From positions 6,331 to 70,330 of the forward strand of contig DATGMP010000134.1 of the NCBI GenBank assembly GCA_035293565.1: DNA of 64,000 nt, read 5' to 3'. The position numbers were made by a program, and so were the translations under genes. This stretch comes from DATGMP01 sp035293565. Its GTDB lineage: Bacteria; Pseudomonadota; Alphaproteobacteria; BOG-932; Roseiterribacteraceae. Below, one piece after another: positions 34,036-43,195 of this stretch. Under the pieces are notes generated by a model. The model had not been told where the DNA came from. It saw only the letters and a list, made by a program, of their open reading frames with translations, and did no database searches. Within the stretch, counting starts at the first letter, position 1. Each line of letters starts with the position of its first letter.

Positions 34036-36396
34036 TTGAGACTCACGCGCCGTGCCCTTTTGACTTCGGCCATGACGGCCCTTCCCGGATACACGCTCGC
34101 TCGAGGTCTTCAGGGAGCGGCTTACCGGGATCCTCATGCTCCGATCGACGCGCGTGTGCGAGATCTGCTCGGGCGCATGACTCTCGAAGAGAAAGTGGCG
34201 CAGATGCGCTGCCTCTGGTTCGGGAAGTCCGCGTTCCTCGAAGATGGTGTATTTTCGCCCACGAAAGCCCAGCAGACGTTGGCGGATGGAATCGGGCAGA
34301 TCGGCAGCCCGAACGATACCGCCGGCACCTCACGATTCGCGCATGATTACTTTCGGACGCCGGAAGAGGCGGTGGATCTGGTCAACGCCATCCAGCGGCA
34401 CCTCGTCGAGAATACGCGCTTGGGCATCCCTGCGCTTTTCCATGAAGAGACCTGCCATGGCCTGAAGGCGCGCGGCGCGACCATCTTTCCAATTCCTCCC
34501 GGGCTCGGCAGCACCTGGGATCCCGACCTGATCGAGCAGGTCTTCGTCGTGGCCGGACGCGAGGCGCGGCTGCGCGGCGCGACAGTGGCGCTGAGCCCGG
34601 TGCTCGATCTCTCCCGCGATCCACGGTATGGCCGGGTGGAAGAGTTCTTCGGGGAAGACGCCTATCTGGTCGCGCAGATGGGCGTTGCGTCGGTGCGCGG
34701 GCAACAGGGCCGTTCGCGCCCGCTGGCCAGGGACAAGGTGTTCGCCACGCTCAAGCACTTCGTTCATGGCGCGCCGCTGGGCGGGCTGAATACGGCGCCC
34801 GCCGACATGAGCGAGCGCACATTGCGCGAGGCGTTCCTCGTTCCGTTCGAACAGGTGATCCGGAGCGCCGGCCCCGCGGTGGTCATGCCTTCCTACAATG
34901 AACTTGAAGGGGTGCCGTCACATGCGAACGTCGAGCTGCTGGAACGAACCGGACGGGAGCGACTGGGCTTCAAAGGGACCTATTTCAGCGATTACGGGGG
35001 CATCGAGAATCTTGCCGCCCAGCATCATATCGCCGCGAACAACGACGAAGCGGCGATCCTCGCGCTGAAGGCCGGGGTCGATGCTGATTTGCCCGAAGGA
35101 AAAGCCTATGCCGGTCTCCCGAACCTGGTTCGCGCAGGGCGGGTCGAGGAGGCAAAAATCGACGCCGCCGTCGCGCGCGTGCTCGCGCTGAAGTTCGAGG
35201 CCGGACTGTTTGAGGATCCCTATATCGATCGCGCGCGAGCCATGAGCGAGGTGAATACGCAGGCCGATATTCAGCTTGCCCGCCGGATCGCGCAGAAGTC
35301 GATCGTGCTCTTGAAAAACGACGGACTGCTGCCCCTCGATCCGGCAGGCAAGCTGAGACTGGCGGTGATTGGCCCGAACGCCGAGGAACCGCTGCTGGGT
35401 GGCTATTCAGGTGTAAACGCGAAGGCGGTCGGCATCCTCGCGGGAGTACGGACGGCCGCGGGGCGCTCCATGACGATCGAGTATGCGCAAGGCGTTCGCA
35501 TCGTTGAGCCCGATCCCTCGGGGCAGCACCTCCCGGGGAGGCCCGTTCGCCCTGCCGATCCGGCGGAGAATGCGAAGCGGATCGCCGAAGCGGTGAAAGT
35601 CGCCGAGCGCGCCGATGTCATTCTCCTGGTCGTGGGAGACGTGCCGGAGATCACGCGCGAGTCGGTTTCGGCGATCGCGGCGGGCGACCGGTGCACGCTT
35701 GGATTGTTCGGTGATCAGGACGCCCTTGTGGACGCGATGATCGCCACCGGCAAGCCGATCGTGGCTCTATTGATCAATGGTCGCCCCCTTGCGGTGACGA
35801 CGCTGGCCGAAAAAGCCAACGCTCTGGTCGAAGGCTGGTACCTCGGTCAGGAGGGTGGGAATGCTTTCGCCGATGTGCTGTTCGGGAAGGTCAATCCGGG
35901 CGGTAAGCTCACCGTGTCGTTTCCACGCTCCGTGGGCCAGATCCCTGTCTACTATAATCGACACCCCTCATCGATAGGGCGCAGCTATGTGGAAGGTAAG
36001 CCGACGCCGCTCTTTCCATTCGGGCATGGGCTCAGTTACACCAGTTTCGAGATATCGGCACCAAGGCTGCTGAAACCGCAAATCACGATCGCTGAAACCG
36101 CGATCGTCGAGGTTGATGTCGCGAACACAGGTATGCGCGCCGGCGACGAAGTGGTGCAGCTCTATATCCGGGATGATGTAAGTTCGGTTCCGCGCCCCGT
36201 CCTAGAGCTGAAAGGATTCCAACGTGTCACTCTCGAACCTGGCTCCAGACGCACCGTGCGCTTCGAACTGCCGCCGGACACACTTGCCTTTTGGAACATC
36301 GACATGCGGTGGGCCGTGGAACCCGGCACGTTCACAATCTCGTCGGGTCCGAGCTCGGCGACTCTCAAATCGACCAAGCTCACTGTTACGTCCTAA
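34036..36396 (+). CDS. GH3 beta-glycosidase, Tat-exported
   Basis: A 786-residue family 3 glycosidase. A twin-arginine leader (LTRRALLTSAMTALPG) precedes the GH3 N-terminal barrel (LLGRMTLEEKVAQM, LHEETCHG-like FHEETCHGLKA, LSPVLDLSRDPRYGR, KHFVHG). Nucleophile is D319 in YFSDYGG, where most beta-glucosidases have SDW. The GH3 C-terminal sandwich and the fibronectin-III-like tail (LFPFGHGLSYTSFE, VANTGMRAGDEVVQLYI) complete it. Start codon is TTG 34036 after AAGGGAG; an ATG at 34031 is a three-codon dead end (ATG TAT TGA) overlapping it. Likely releases beta-linked glucose or xylose from plant glycosides. Confidence 0.9.
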   Translation: MRLTRRALLTSAMTALPGYTLARGLQGAAYRDPHAPIDARVRDLLGRMTLEEKVAQMRCLWFGKSAFLEDGVFSPTKAQQTLADGIGQIGSPNDTAGTSRFAHDYFRTPEEAVDLVNAIQRHLVENTRLGIPALFHEETCHGLKARGATIFPIPPGLGSTWDPDLIEQVFVVAGREARLRGATVALSPVLDLSRDPRYGRVEEFFGEDAYLVAQMGVASVRGQQGRSRPLARDKVFATLKHFVHGAPLGGLNTAPADMSERTLREAFLVPFEQVIRSAGPAVVMPSYNELEGVPSHANVELLERTGRERLGFKGTYFSDYGGIENLAAQHHIAANNDEAAILALKAGVDADLPEGKAYAGLPNLVRAGRVEEAKIDAAVARVLALKFEAGLFEDPYIDRARAMSEVNTQADIQLARRIAQKSIVLLKNDGLLPLDPAGKLRLAVIGPNAEEPLLGGYSGVNAKAVGILAGVRTAAGRSMTIEYAQGVRIVEPDPSGQHLPGRPVRPADPAENAKRIAEAVKVAERADVILLVVGDVPEITRESVSAIAAGDRCTLGLFGDQDALVDAMIATGKPIVALLINGRPLAVTTLAEKANALVEGWYLGQEGGNAFADVLFGKVNPGGKLTVSFPRSVGQIPVYYNRHPSSIGRSYVEGKPTPLFPFGHGLSYTSFEISAPRLLKPQITIAETAIVEVDVANTGMRAGDEVVQLYIRDDVSSVPRPVLELKGFQRVTLEPGSRRTVRFELPPDTLAFWNIDMRWAVEPGTFTISSGPSSATLKSTKLTVTS

Positions 36397-36446
36397 AGCC
36401 AGGGGACGGCAATTCGCGCACTCGGCTTGCTGCTCATGAGGCTACG

Positions 36447-37865
36447 ATGATCACACGTCGCGCATTTGGAGGATTGATTGGAGGAGGAGCGGCGCTGGGG
36501 CTGTTTCGCGGCTCTGCGTCTGCGGTCCCTTCGGATCTCAGCTTTCCGCAAGGATTTCGTTGGGGATGCTCGACGGCAGCCTATCAGATCGAAGGTGCCG
36601 TCAATGAAGACGGGCGCGGTCCGTCCATTTGGGACATCTACTCTCATACGCCGGGCAAGGTCATGAACGGCGATACCGGCGACGTTGCCTGCGACAGCTA
36701 TCGCCGGTATCGCGAAGATACGCAGCTTCTTAAGAATCTGGGCGCAACCGCTTATCGCTTTTCAATCGCATGGCCACGCATTTTTCCGGAAGGCCGCGGG
36801 AAGCCGAATCCAAAAGGCGTCGACCATTACAAGCGCGTCGTCGACAACCTGCTCGAGAACGGGATCGAGCCTTACGTCACGCTGTTTCATTGGGACCTGC
36901 CCGCGGCTTTGCCCGGGGGATGGCAATCTCGGGACACCGCCCATGCCTTCGCAGACTACGCGGGCTACATGGCGAGCCAGCTCTCCGACCGCGTGGGCCA
37001 CTTCATGACGACGAACGAGTTCCGCTCATTCGTCGATTCCGGCTACGCTTATGGAATCCTGGCGCCGGGGCTGCGGCTCCCGTCAGCCGAGGTCAACCAA
37101 ATTCGCCATCACGCGCTTCTAGCGCACGGACTCGGCGTTCAGGCGATTCGCGCCCACGCCAAGCGTCGGGTCGAAGTCGGTCTGGCGGAGGATCCGACGA
37201 TTCCCGTCCCGGCGATCGGAACCGAAGAACACATCGCAGCCGCGCGGACGGCGCTGCGCAAGATCAACGGTCCGTTTCTTACGGCGATAATGGAAGGTCA
37301 ATATCCGGAGGAGCGGCTGGCGCCCGAAGCTCAACCTCCCAAGATCGCTGCCGGAGACATGGCGATCATCGGCAGTCCGCTCGATTTCGTAGGACTGAAT
37401 GTCTATGCGCCGACCTACGTCCGGGCTGCGCCCAACACGTCGGAGGGATACGAACTGGTTCCCCGTCCCCGATCCTTCCCGACAATGCTCATGCCGTGGC
37501 TCATGGTCGGGCCCGAAGTGCTCTACTGGGCCGTTCGCCTAGTGAGTGAGGTCTGGAAGCCTCGCGCCATTTTCATCACCGAAAACGGTTGCGCGGCGGA
37601 TGACGCGCTTGTCGAAGGCCAGGTCAATGATACCGACCGCGTGACGTTCCTCCGGAATTATATCAGCAATCTTCGGCGCGCTGCAGCTGAGGGGTACCCG
37701 GTACGCGGCTATTTCGCATGGAGCCTGCTGGATAATTTCGAGTGGGCCGCTGGCTACACCAAGCGTTTCGGCATTCATTATACCGACTACAAGACCGAAC
37801 AGCGTATTCCGAAATTGAGCGCCGCCTGGTATCGCGAGCTTATTAAGCGCAATGCACTCGTCTGA
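36447..37865 (+). CDS. GH1 beta-glucosidase, Tat-exported, with altered NEP motif
   Basis: A 472-residue family 1 glycosidase. The Tat signal MITRRAFGGLIGGGAALGLF is followed by FPQGFRWGCSTAAYQIEGA. Acid/base E191 sits in TTNEFRSF, where nearly all GH1 enzymes have NEP, and nucleophile E379 is in FITENG. WSLLDNFEWAAGY is the aglycone and glucose-site loop. Both carboxylates are intact, so the enzyme should be active; the Pro to Phe change next to the acid/base could alter the aglycone site. ATG 36447 follows GAGG. It ends the GH2-GH3-GH1 set. Confidence 0.9.
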   Translation: MITRRAFGGLIGGGAALGLFRGSASAVPSDLSFPQGFRWGCSTAAYQIEGAVNEDGRGPSIWDIYSHTPGKVMNGDTGDVACDSYRRYREDTQLLKNLGATAYRFSIAWPRIFPEGRGKPNPKGVDHYKRVVDNLLENGIEPYVTLFHWDLPAALPGGWQSRDTAHAFADYAGYMASQLSDRVGHFMTTNEFRSFVDSGYAYGILAPGLRLPSAEVNQIRHHALLAHGLGVQAIRAHAKRRVEVGLAEDPTIPVPAIGTEEHIAAARTALRKINGPFLTAIMEGQYPEERLAPEAQPPKIAAGDMAIIGSPLDFVGLNVYAPTYVRAAPNTSEGYELVPRPRSFPTMLMPWLMVGPEVLYWAVRLVSEVWKPRAIFITENGCAADDALVEGQVNDTDRVTFLRNYISNLRRAAAEGYPVRGYFAWSLLDNFEWAAGYTKRFGIHYTDYKTEQRIPKLSAAWYRELIKRNALV

Positions 37866-38010
37866 ATAGCCGATGCCGAGCATCGACAGAGCTGGGAGAG
37901 GGAAGATCGGCGACGGTGACGCCGCGCTTCGCTGCCCTTGGCAAACCACATGATTTACTTTCGATGCGGTTTAATCGTTCTGATGCTCCTACCAACGTTG
38001 GCGCCTAACG

Positions 38011-38662
38011 GACGCTGTCGCAAGCGATGACCTTATCGATTTCGTTCTCAGCATCGAACGATACGATGGTCCCAATTTCGCGCCTGCTTCTATAGGTAAT
38101 GGCTATCTCAGTGCACGAATTCCTTTCGACGGCGAAGGCTACCGCGAAAGGCCGGTAGCGACACTCGCCGAAGTCCAGGGATTGTTCGGTAAAGGCAGCT
38201 TGTTGCCGTGGAGCCCCTAGGTTGAGAGCCGGTCTTCGCTCCCGGTTTGGACCAGCCGACGACGGCAGCGGTTCGTTTGCGCTGGGTAAAGGGATCGTGG
38301 AGGGCTATCGGCAGAACCTCGATTTGGGAACTGGAACGCTGTCCACCGAGATCAAATGGGTCTCATCCGCTGGGCGGAAGGTCTTGCTGCACTGTGACGT
38401 CTTTCCGGATCGAGCGCGGCCACATGCAGCTTTCGTTCGGCTCCGATTCACGCCGGCTTTTGCAGGGCATATGGTTGTTACCGATTCAATCGATCCGGCC
38501 CGCGGCAAATTTGTTCAGGCCATCGGAACAGGAAACGTCGCGACCACACAATTCATGGATCTGGGAACAGAGGGATTGGGCGTGACGGCGGCCCTTGCAT
38601 CGACGCTGACCGCGTCAGAATGCGGCTCCATTTCCGGTGCAGAGGCGCCGAAGGACGGCTAA
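38011..38662 (+). pseudogene. Decayed GH65 (trehalase/disaccharide phosphorylase family) N-terminal domain
   Basis: Frame 1 from 38011 reads DFVLSIERYDGPNFAPASIG, then NGYLSARIPFDGEGY and LAEVQGLFGKG, before a TAG at 38218-38220. A second frame from 38222 continues with GYRQNLDLGTGTLSTEIKW, DRARPHAAFVRLRFTP and VTDSID and ends at 38662. Both parts match the N-terminal beta-sandwich of GH65 enzymes (IGNGYLG..., LDLRTGTLTT...). At least one frameshift separates them, the start is missing, and no catalytic (alpha/alpha)6 barrel follows. It is therefore a remnant. It sits just downstream of the intact GH1 gene. Confidence 0.8.
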
Positions 38663-38787
38663 ACAAGTCGAGATCACGGCTATCGGATACTCGAATCGGT
38701 TTCGGGAACCGCTGCAGGCGACTGCTACACCTTTTGGTGATCAGGCCCGTTTATGGACGCGATAGTGGACCGCTGATTGGTCCAGGC

Positions 38788-38885
38788 TTTCGGCATCCAT
38801 TTACAGACTGCGCGACCGAGCAGCGTATTCGAAGGCGAGCGCCGTCTGGCACCGCGAACTGATCAAGCGAAACGCATTCGTTTGA
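38788..38885 (+). pseudogene. 3'-terminal remnant of a second GH1 gene
   Basis: The 98 bp from TTTCGGCATCCAT to the TGA at 38883-38885 align with the last 100 bp of the intact GH1 gene (37766-37865). In the homologous frame the tail reads SAVWHRELIKRNAFV against SAAWYRELIKRNALV, and CGAGCAGCGTATTC is nearly unchanged. A 2-base length difference and lost upstream sequence break the frame. This is the end of a diverged copy. Confidence 0.8.
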
Positions 38886-38969
38886 CGGGCTGCTCTGTCC
38901 GTTCGCTCTCGAGAGAGCCAAAATGTTTCGCAGCTTGGATGAGGGCACCCAGGGGCTCCGTTTCGGCGA

Positions 38970-39086
38970 CATATGTCAGAGTAGACCAGGAATCAATATG
39001 CCTTACGAGATTGGTGAGGACCAAAAGAGACACCGTATTCATTCGATATTGTCAATCGCACGTTGACCATATATGTCTGAGTAATA
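38970..39086 (+). promoter_or_regulatory. Shared motif sites C and D before the TonB receptor
   Basis: Site C, TATATGTCTGAGTAATA (39070-39086), matches site B at 16 of 17 bases. It overlaps a possible promoter: TTGTCA 39049-39054, 17 bp, TATGTC 39072-39077. A weaker copy, ATATGTCAGAGTA (38971-38983), lies exactly 100 bp upstream in the same orientation. Regulation of the receptor together with the galactose genes is implied. Confidence 0.6.
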
Positions 39087-39138
39087 GTCTCGACGGCGAC
39101 GCCGAAGCGCCCGCTGGTGAAGAAGCAGGGAGGGATCA

Positions 39139-41472
39139 ATGGTCTTTCGGTGTGGGGTAGTAACGCTATCAAGCATGAGCTTGGTTACGCTGATCGTCCT
39201 CAATGACGCTCCGGCGCAAACAGCGGGACCGGAAAACCAGGGATCTGTCGGCCTCGAAGAGATCGTCGTGACGGCGCAAAAGCGGGCTGAGAATATTCAG
39301 AACGTGCCGATGTCCATTACGGCCGTGACGGGCGACACGCTCAAAAAGCTGGCGCTGAATGATTTCACGGACTTGGCGGCGCTAACGCCCGGATTGCAAT
39401 TGACCAATGTCGATGGTCGAAGCGAAACCGCGACGCTCCGAGGAATTTCGTACAATGAGGACACCGGCGCCAATCCTTCGGTCGACGTTTACTGGAATGA
39501 AGTGGTCATGACCCCGGGGAGCGCGTTTCGCAGCCTGTTCGATGTTTCCCAGGTCGAAGTCCTTCGCGGTCCGCAGGGCGCCCTGCGAGGGCGCACGTCT
39601 CCTGGTGGTGCGATCACGATCACGACGCATCGTCCAGATCTGGATCAGTTCGACGGCTATGCGAACCAGCAATTCTCCGATCTCGGCCTCGTACATTCGG
39701 AAGGCGCCATCAACATCCCGATTGTCTCCGACACGCTCGCCGTTCGCATTGCGGGCGTCTACGATTTCAATGGCGTGAATCAGGGCAAGGACCTGACGAC
39801 TGGCAAGGACGAGCGCAGCCAGACGCGCGCGCTTCGCGAATCGATTCGGTGGCTGCCGACCGATGATTTGGAGGTGAACCTGATCCATCAGGATCTCACC
39901 GACCGATATAACGCGTTCGCTGAGCTCGTCGGCGGCCCCGGATTGTCCGGCGGTCCCGTGATCAGCGCGGACCAGCGCGCCACACTCGCTCAAGGACCGG
40001 AGGACTTGATGAACCGGCAGGATCTGACGGTCCTGACGATCAAATATGACGTGCTGGATAATCTCAGCCTGAATTACATCGCCGGGTACCAGGAGCTGAT
40101 TGACGACATCCTGCGTGACCAAGAGCAGACCAACACAATCAAGAAATATCTGTCCTTCCAAGATGTCCTATCCAAGTTCCATCTGTTGACTCAGGAGTTC
40201 CGGGTGCAGTCCCAGGGGAACTCCTTCTGGGACTATATGTTCGGAGTCTATTATGATACGACCCGCTCGGACACGCCTCTTTCTCAATCTCAGGCGCTGA
40301 CCGGTTTCATTCCGGGCCCTCCGGCTCCGCCGCCGGTGCCGGGAATCATCGACATCGATCTGCCTGCGACGACGCGCGATTTCGCGTTCTTCACCGCGCA
40401 GAGCTTTAAGCTGACGGATTCCGATCTCGTTCAAGCGGCAATCCGGTGGGGACAGACGAACGAATACAAGCAGGAGCATTTGACGGTCTCATTGCCGCAA
40501 TTCCATTTGGCCCTGCCGCAGCCTGATCAAATTCCGCCGCAGGATGTGCGCAATGGCGCTCATTACCTCACCGGCACCTTCAACTACACACATCATTTCG
40601 ATAAGGATCTAATGGCGTATATTGCTTGGTCGCATGGATTCCGCCCGGGTAACGTCAATGTCGGTTCGGCCAACACAGGCGTCGATCCGTCGCTTCAGGA
40701 ATATGGCAACGAGATCTCTGATGAGTTCGAGGTGGGCGCAAAAGCCTCCGTTTTGGAGCATCGCCTCAATCTCAGTGGCGATCTCTTTCACCAGAAGTTC
40801 CATGGCTACATCGGGCTCCACCCCACCATCGATTGGCGTCCTGGCAGTAGTGGCCCGGCGACCAGCACCATCGCGGAAGGCGGGTTCAACGGCAATGCTG
40901 ACGTCAACGGGATCGAGGCGCAAGCGGATGCACTCATCACTCCGGACTGGCAGGTAAGCTTCGGCGCGTCGCTCGCCGATGCTCGTTACGACAATGTTCT
41001 GTCGCCCTGCGAAGACTATTTGGGAACGGGTCATCCGAACGGGCCGCCGGCCGGCGCAACGCCGCGCATCCAAGGTTCGAGGCAGGTCAGCTATTGCGTT
41101 CTGAATGGGCCGATCAGCGATGCGCCGCCCCTCACATTGACCTTGAGCACCGAGTACGATGTGCCCGTATTCGATTTTCAGGGCTTTGCACGCGGCCTTG
41201 CCACATACACTTCCGGCTATTACGCGTCCGATCTCCAGAGTGGGCATGACCCGCTGCTTCTGATCAATCTCTATATCGGCCTTCGCGACCCCGACGGCCG
41301 ATGGGAAGCGGAGCTGTTCATCAAGAATCTGCTGGACCGGGTCAATCAGAACTATCAGGGTCAATTCGATGCCAGTGCAGGCAACAATCTCTATGATTCC
41401 GGCTATCGCTTCATCACGCAAAATCCGCCGCGAGAGGTTGGCGTTTCGCTTCGATACAATTTCGGTGGGTGA
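39139..41472 (+). CDS. TonB-dependent outer-membrane receptor of the galactoside locus
   Basis: A 777-residue receptor. The leader is MVFRCGVVTLSSMSLVTLIV..., then GLEEIVVTAQKRAENIQNVP (TonB box and plug start), LRGISYNEDTG, VEVLRGPQGALRGRTSPGGA and a barrel ending EVGVSLRYNFGG. AGGGAGGGATCA precedes the ATG. It is clearly paralogous to the receptor at 54823: same length class, same plug sequence order, same final residues, similar ribosome site and similar downstream hairpin. The shared regulatory motif ties it to galactose catabolism, so uptake of a galactose-containing glycoside or oligosaccharide is the best inference. Confidence 0.9.
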   Translation: MVFRCGVVTLSSMSLVTLIVLNDAPAQTAGPENQGSVGLEEIVVTAQKRAENIQNVPMSITAVTGDTLKKLALNDFTDLAALTPGLQLTNVDGRSETATLRGISYNEDTGANPSVDVYWNEVVMTPGSAFRSLFDVSQVEVLRGPQGALRGRTSPGGAITITTHRPDLDQFDGYANQQFSDLGLVHSEGAINIPIVSDTLAVRIAGVYDFNGVNQGKDLTTGKDERSQTRALRESIRWLPTDDLEVNLIHQDLTDRYNAFAELVGGPGLSGGPVISADQRATLAQGPEDLMNRQDLTVLTIKYDVLDNLSLNYIAGYQELIDDILRDQEQTNTIKKYLSFQDVLSKFHLLTQEFRVQSQGNSFWDYMFGVYYDTTRSDTPLSQSQALTGFIPGPPAPPPVPGIIDIDLPATTRDFAFFTAQSFKLTDSDLVQAAIRWGQTNEYKQEHLTVSLPQFHLALPQPDQIPPQDVRNGAHYLTGTFNYTHHFDKDLMAYIAWSHGFRPGNVNVGSANTGVDPSLQEYGNEISDEFEVGAKASVLEHRLNLSGDLFHQKFHGYIGLHPTIDWRPGSSGPATSTIAEGGFNGNADVNGIEAQADALITPDWQVSFGASLADARYDNVLSPCEDYLGTGHPNGPPAGATPRIQGSRQVSYCVLNGPISDAPPLTLTLSTEYDVPVFDFQGFARGLATYTSGYYASDLQSGHDPLLLINLYIGLRDPDGRWEAELFIKNLLDRVNQNYQGQFDASAGNNLYDSGYRFITQNPPREVGVSLRYNFGG

Positions 41473-41586
41473 TGAATGCGGCGCCGCCGATCAGGCGGTT
41501 GTCGCCGGCTGACGAGTCCGTCGAGGGCCGCAGTTCCTGACGACCGTCGCCTACGGCGCTCTTTGTAATGTCTCTCGGGAATCGCG

Positions 41587-41623
41587 CAGCCCGGCGGCCT
41601 ATTCCTCCCCTGCTGCCCGGCTG
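41587..41623 (+). terminator. Hairpin after the TonB receptor
   Basis: CAGCCCGGCGG pairs imperfectly with CTGCCCGGCTG across a loop ATTCCTCCCC; a CTCTTTC tract follows. The sequence is recognisably the same as the hairpin after the receptor at 54823, but lies 115 bp after the stop codon rather than 9 bp. Confidence 0.5.
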
Positions 41624-41781
41624 CTCTTTCCCAATCGCATGCGCCTAAGCGGACCATTCCGGCGCCACTATCTCAGTCTTCTTAGTCACCAAGTAGATTT
41701 CTTGGCATCATGCGCGACCAGATCGCCGCATAAGGAACGAAAGCAGGAGGCTCAAACGCAGACTTTCGGCTGTGGGTTCAA

Positions 41782-41902
41782 TTATGGCGGAGAAGGCGCA
41801 TACAGAAACATCGATTCCAAGCCTCGCGGCATCCAGAGCCTGCGCAAGCTCGGCGATGTCGATGCCGTAATGGGTCGTAAAATAAAATACCCCAATATCC
41901 AT
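41782..41902 (-). pseudogene. N-terminal remnant of an LLM-class oxidoreductase
   Basis: From an ATG at 41902 the minus strand reads MDIGVFYFTTHYGIDIAELA then QALDA. After a one-base shift it continues ARGLESMFLYAPSPP to a TAA. This is the start of a luciferase-like oxidoreductase (family pattern ...ALEERGFESLFVPEH). It is unrelated in detail to the intact one at 4930-6081. Nothing further of the gene is found. The remaining 41903-42332 holds no recognised gene or repeat. Confidence 0.7.
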
Positions 41903-42332
41903 TGCGGTCTCCTGCGCTCAGCTTTGTGCGCAGGTTAATCGAAAGACGCAAAGCTTTGCGACAGTCGTATCGGCGGTCGGCTGAGATGCCATAATCCGAG
42001 ACTTCGCGTGCCAGGGCATGATGCTTTGCAAGATAATTGGCTACGTGACTAGATGGACCCTCGATCGCGGCGGCGGGGAGCTACGCTCGCACTCTCGTCT
42101 CGCTGTGCAAAGTCGCTCCTGAATCCCCGCTTCGCGCCAGCTTCTTAGCGAAAGCGTGGGTTTTCGCCTGCTGCAGAAGAGGCGAGAAGACTTACATTAA
42201 GATCGCGGTAGCGGCCCCGAGCCCGCGCCGGAATCTTGCGAGACTTGCGGGAGGCCAATTTATGTGACCTCGCGGTCCGCGTGAAAGGATGGGCTGCCGT
42301 TCGGCGAAGCCGTCTTAGAAGCCCAGCTTGCG

Positions 42333-43055
42333 TCAGGCGATAAATGAATTAGGCAGCCAAGGACTCTCGCCGCGGATGATCGCCTCCAGACCGCGAACTA
42401 GGACATCGAAACCAAATTCCAGCGCCGCTTTTTGGTCGACATTCTGGAAATGGAGCCACAGCTCGACCGCGAGGCGTTCGTCGGTCTCGTCGAGGCCTTC
42501 GATATGCGCAATCATGCTCAGCTTATGCTTCGCGGGCGAGTCGATCCGCGACGTGATGAAGCCCATCGCCGCGGTCGTGAACCAGCTCATCGCAAAGGCG
42601 AGGCGCTGGCCTTCGAGCCCCTGTTCCTTCAAGAGCCTTGCGATCGGGAACCAGGTCTTGAGCCAGGCGGGACAGACATGTCCGTCCCAAACGATCACCT
42701 TGGGCGCGATCGGATGTTGGAGGAAATGATTGTAGGTCGCGTGCAGCCAATTCCTGACATCGTCCTGCCAAGTCCCCGCCGACGGCGGAACTTCGAATAG
42801 AGCGAAGACATGATCCGCCAGCGCATTCAGCAAGGCGTCGCGGCTGCGGAAGTAAGTGTAAAGGGACATGGGCGAGGTGCCGAGGCGTTCTGCCAGACCG
42901 CGAAGCGTCAGGGCTTCCAGCGCGCCTTCGCTGACCATGGCCACAGCTTCGGCGACGATCGCCTCCCGATTGAGGCGGTTGCGGGCGCGAGGCTTCGCGG
43001 CTTTGGCTGGTGCGACAAGCCCGACCGCTGCAGTTTTTCTTTTGGTCTGAGGCAT
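42333..43055 (-). CDS. TetR-family transcriptional regulator
   Basis: A 240-residue regulator with N-terminal TetR helix-turn-helix (REAIVAEAVAMVSEGALEALTLRGLAERLGTSPMSLYTYFRSRDALL, quoted in part up to the recognition helix) and an all-helical sensor domain. The Lys/Ala-rich leader (MPQTKRKTAAVGLVAPAKAAKPRARN) is longer than usual. ATG 43055 was chosen; an upstream in-frame start would overlap the operator. It is divergent from an XRE-type regulator and a strong dyad lies between them, so it probably represses itself and that gene. Target pathway unknown. Confidence 0.86.
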   Translation of the reverse strand: MPQTKRKTAAVGLVAPAKAAKPRARNRLNREAIVAEAVAMVSEGALEALTLRGLAERLGTSPMSLYTYFRSRDALLNALADHVFALFEVPPSAGTWQDDVRNWLHATYNHFLQHPIAPKVIVWDGHVCPAWLKTWFPIARLLKEQGLEGQRLAFAMSWFTTAAMGFITSRIDSPAKHKLSMIAHIEGLDETDERLAVELWLHFQNVDQKAALEFGFDVLVRGLEAIIRGESPWLPNSFIA

Positions 43056-43083
43056 CGGCTTGGTTCCTTGACCCTTTCTGCAA

Positions 43084-43104
43084 TACACTGTAACGTACTG
43101 TGTA
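43084..43104. promoter_or_regulatory. TetR-type operator between divergent regulators
   Basis: TACACTGTA (43084-43092) and TACTGTGTA (43096-43104) form a 21-bp dyad with 8 of 9 paired positions and an ACG centre. It lies 29 bp before the TetR start and is the only strong dyad in the gap. Confidence 0.65.
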
Positions 43105-43195
43105 CGGAATAGCGAGCCGATTTAGGATGCGGCCTGATGTAGCATAACAGGGCCGGCAGCCTGGAGGCGCATTCGCGGAAGGGGAGGGAGGTGCG

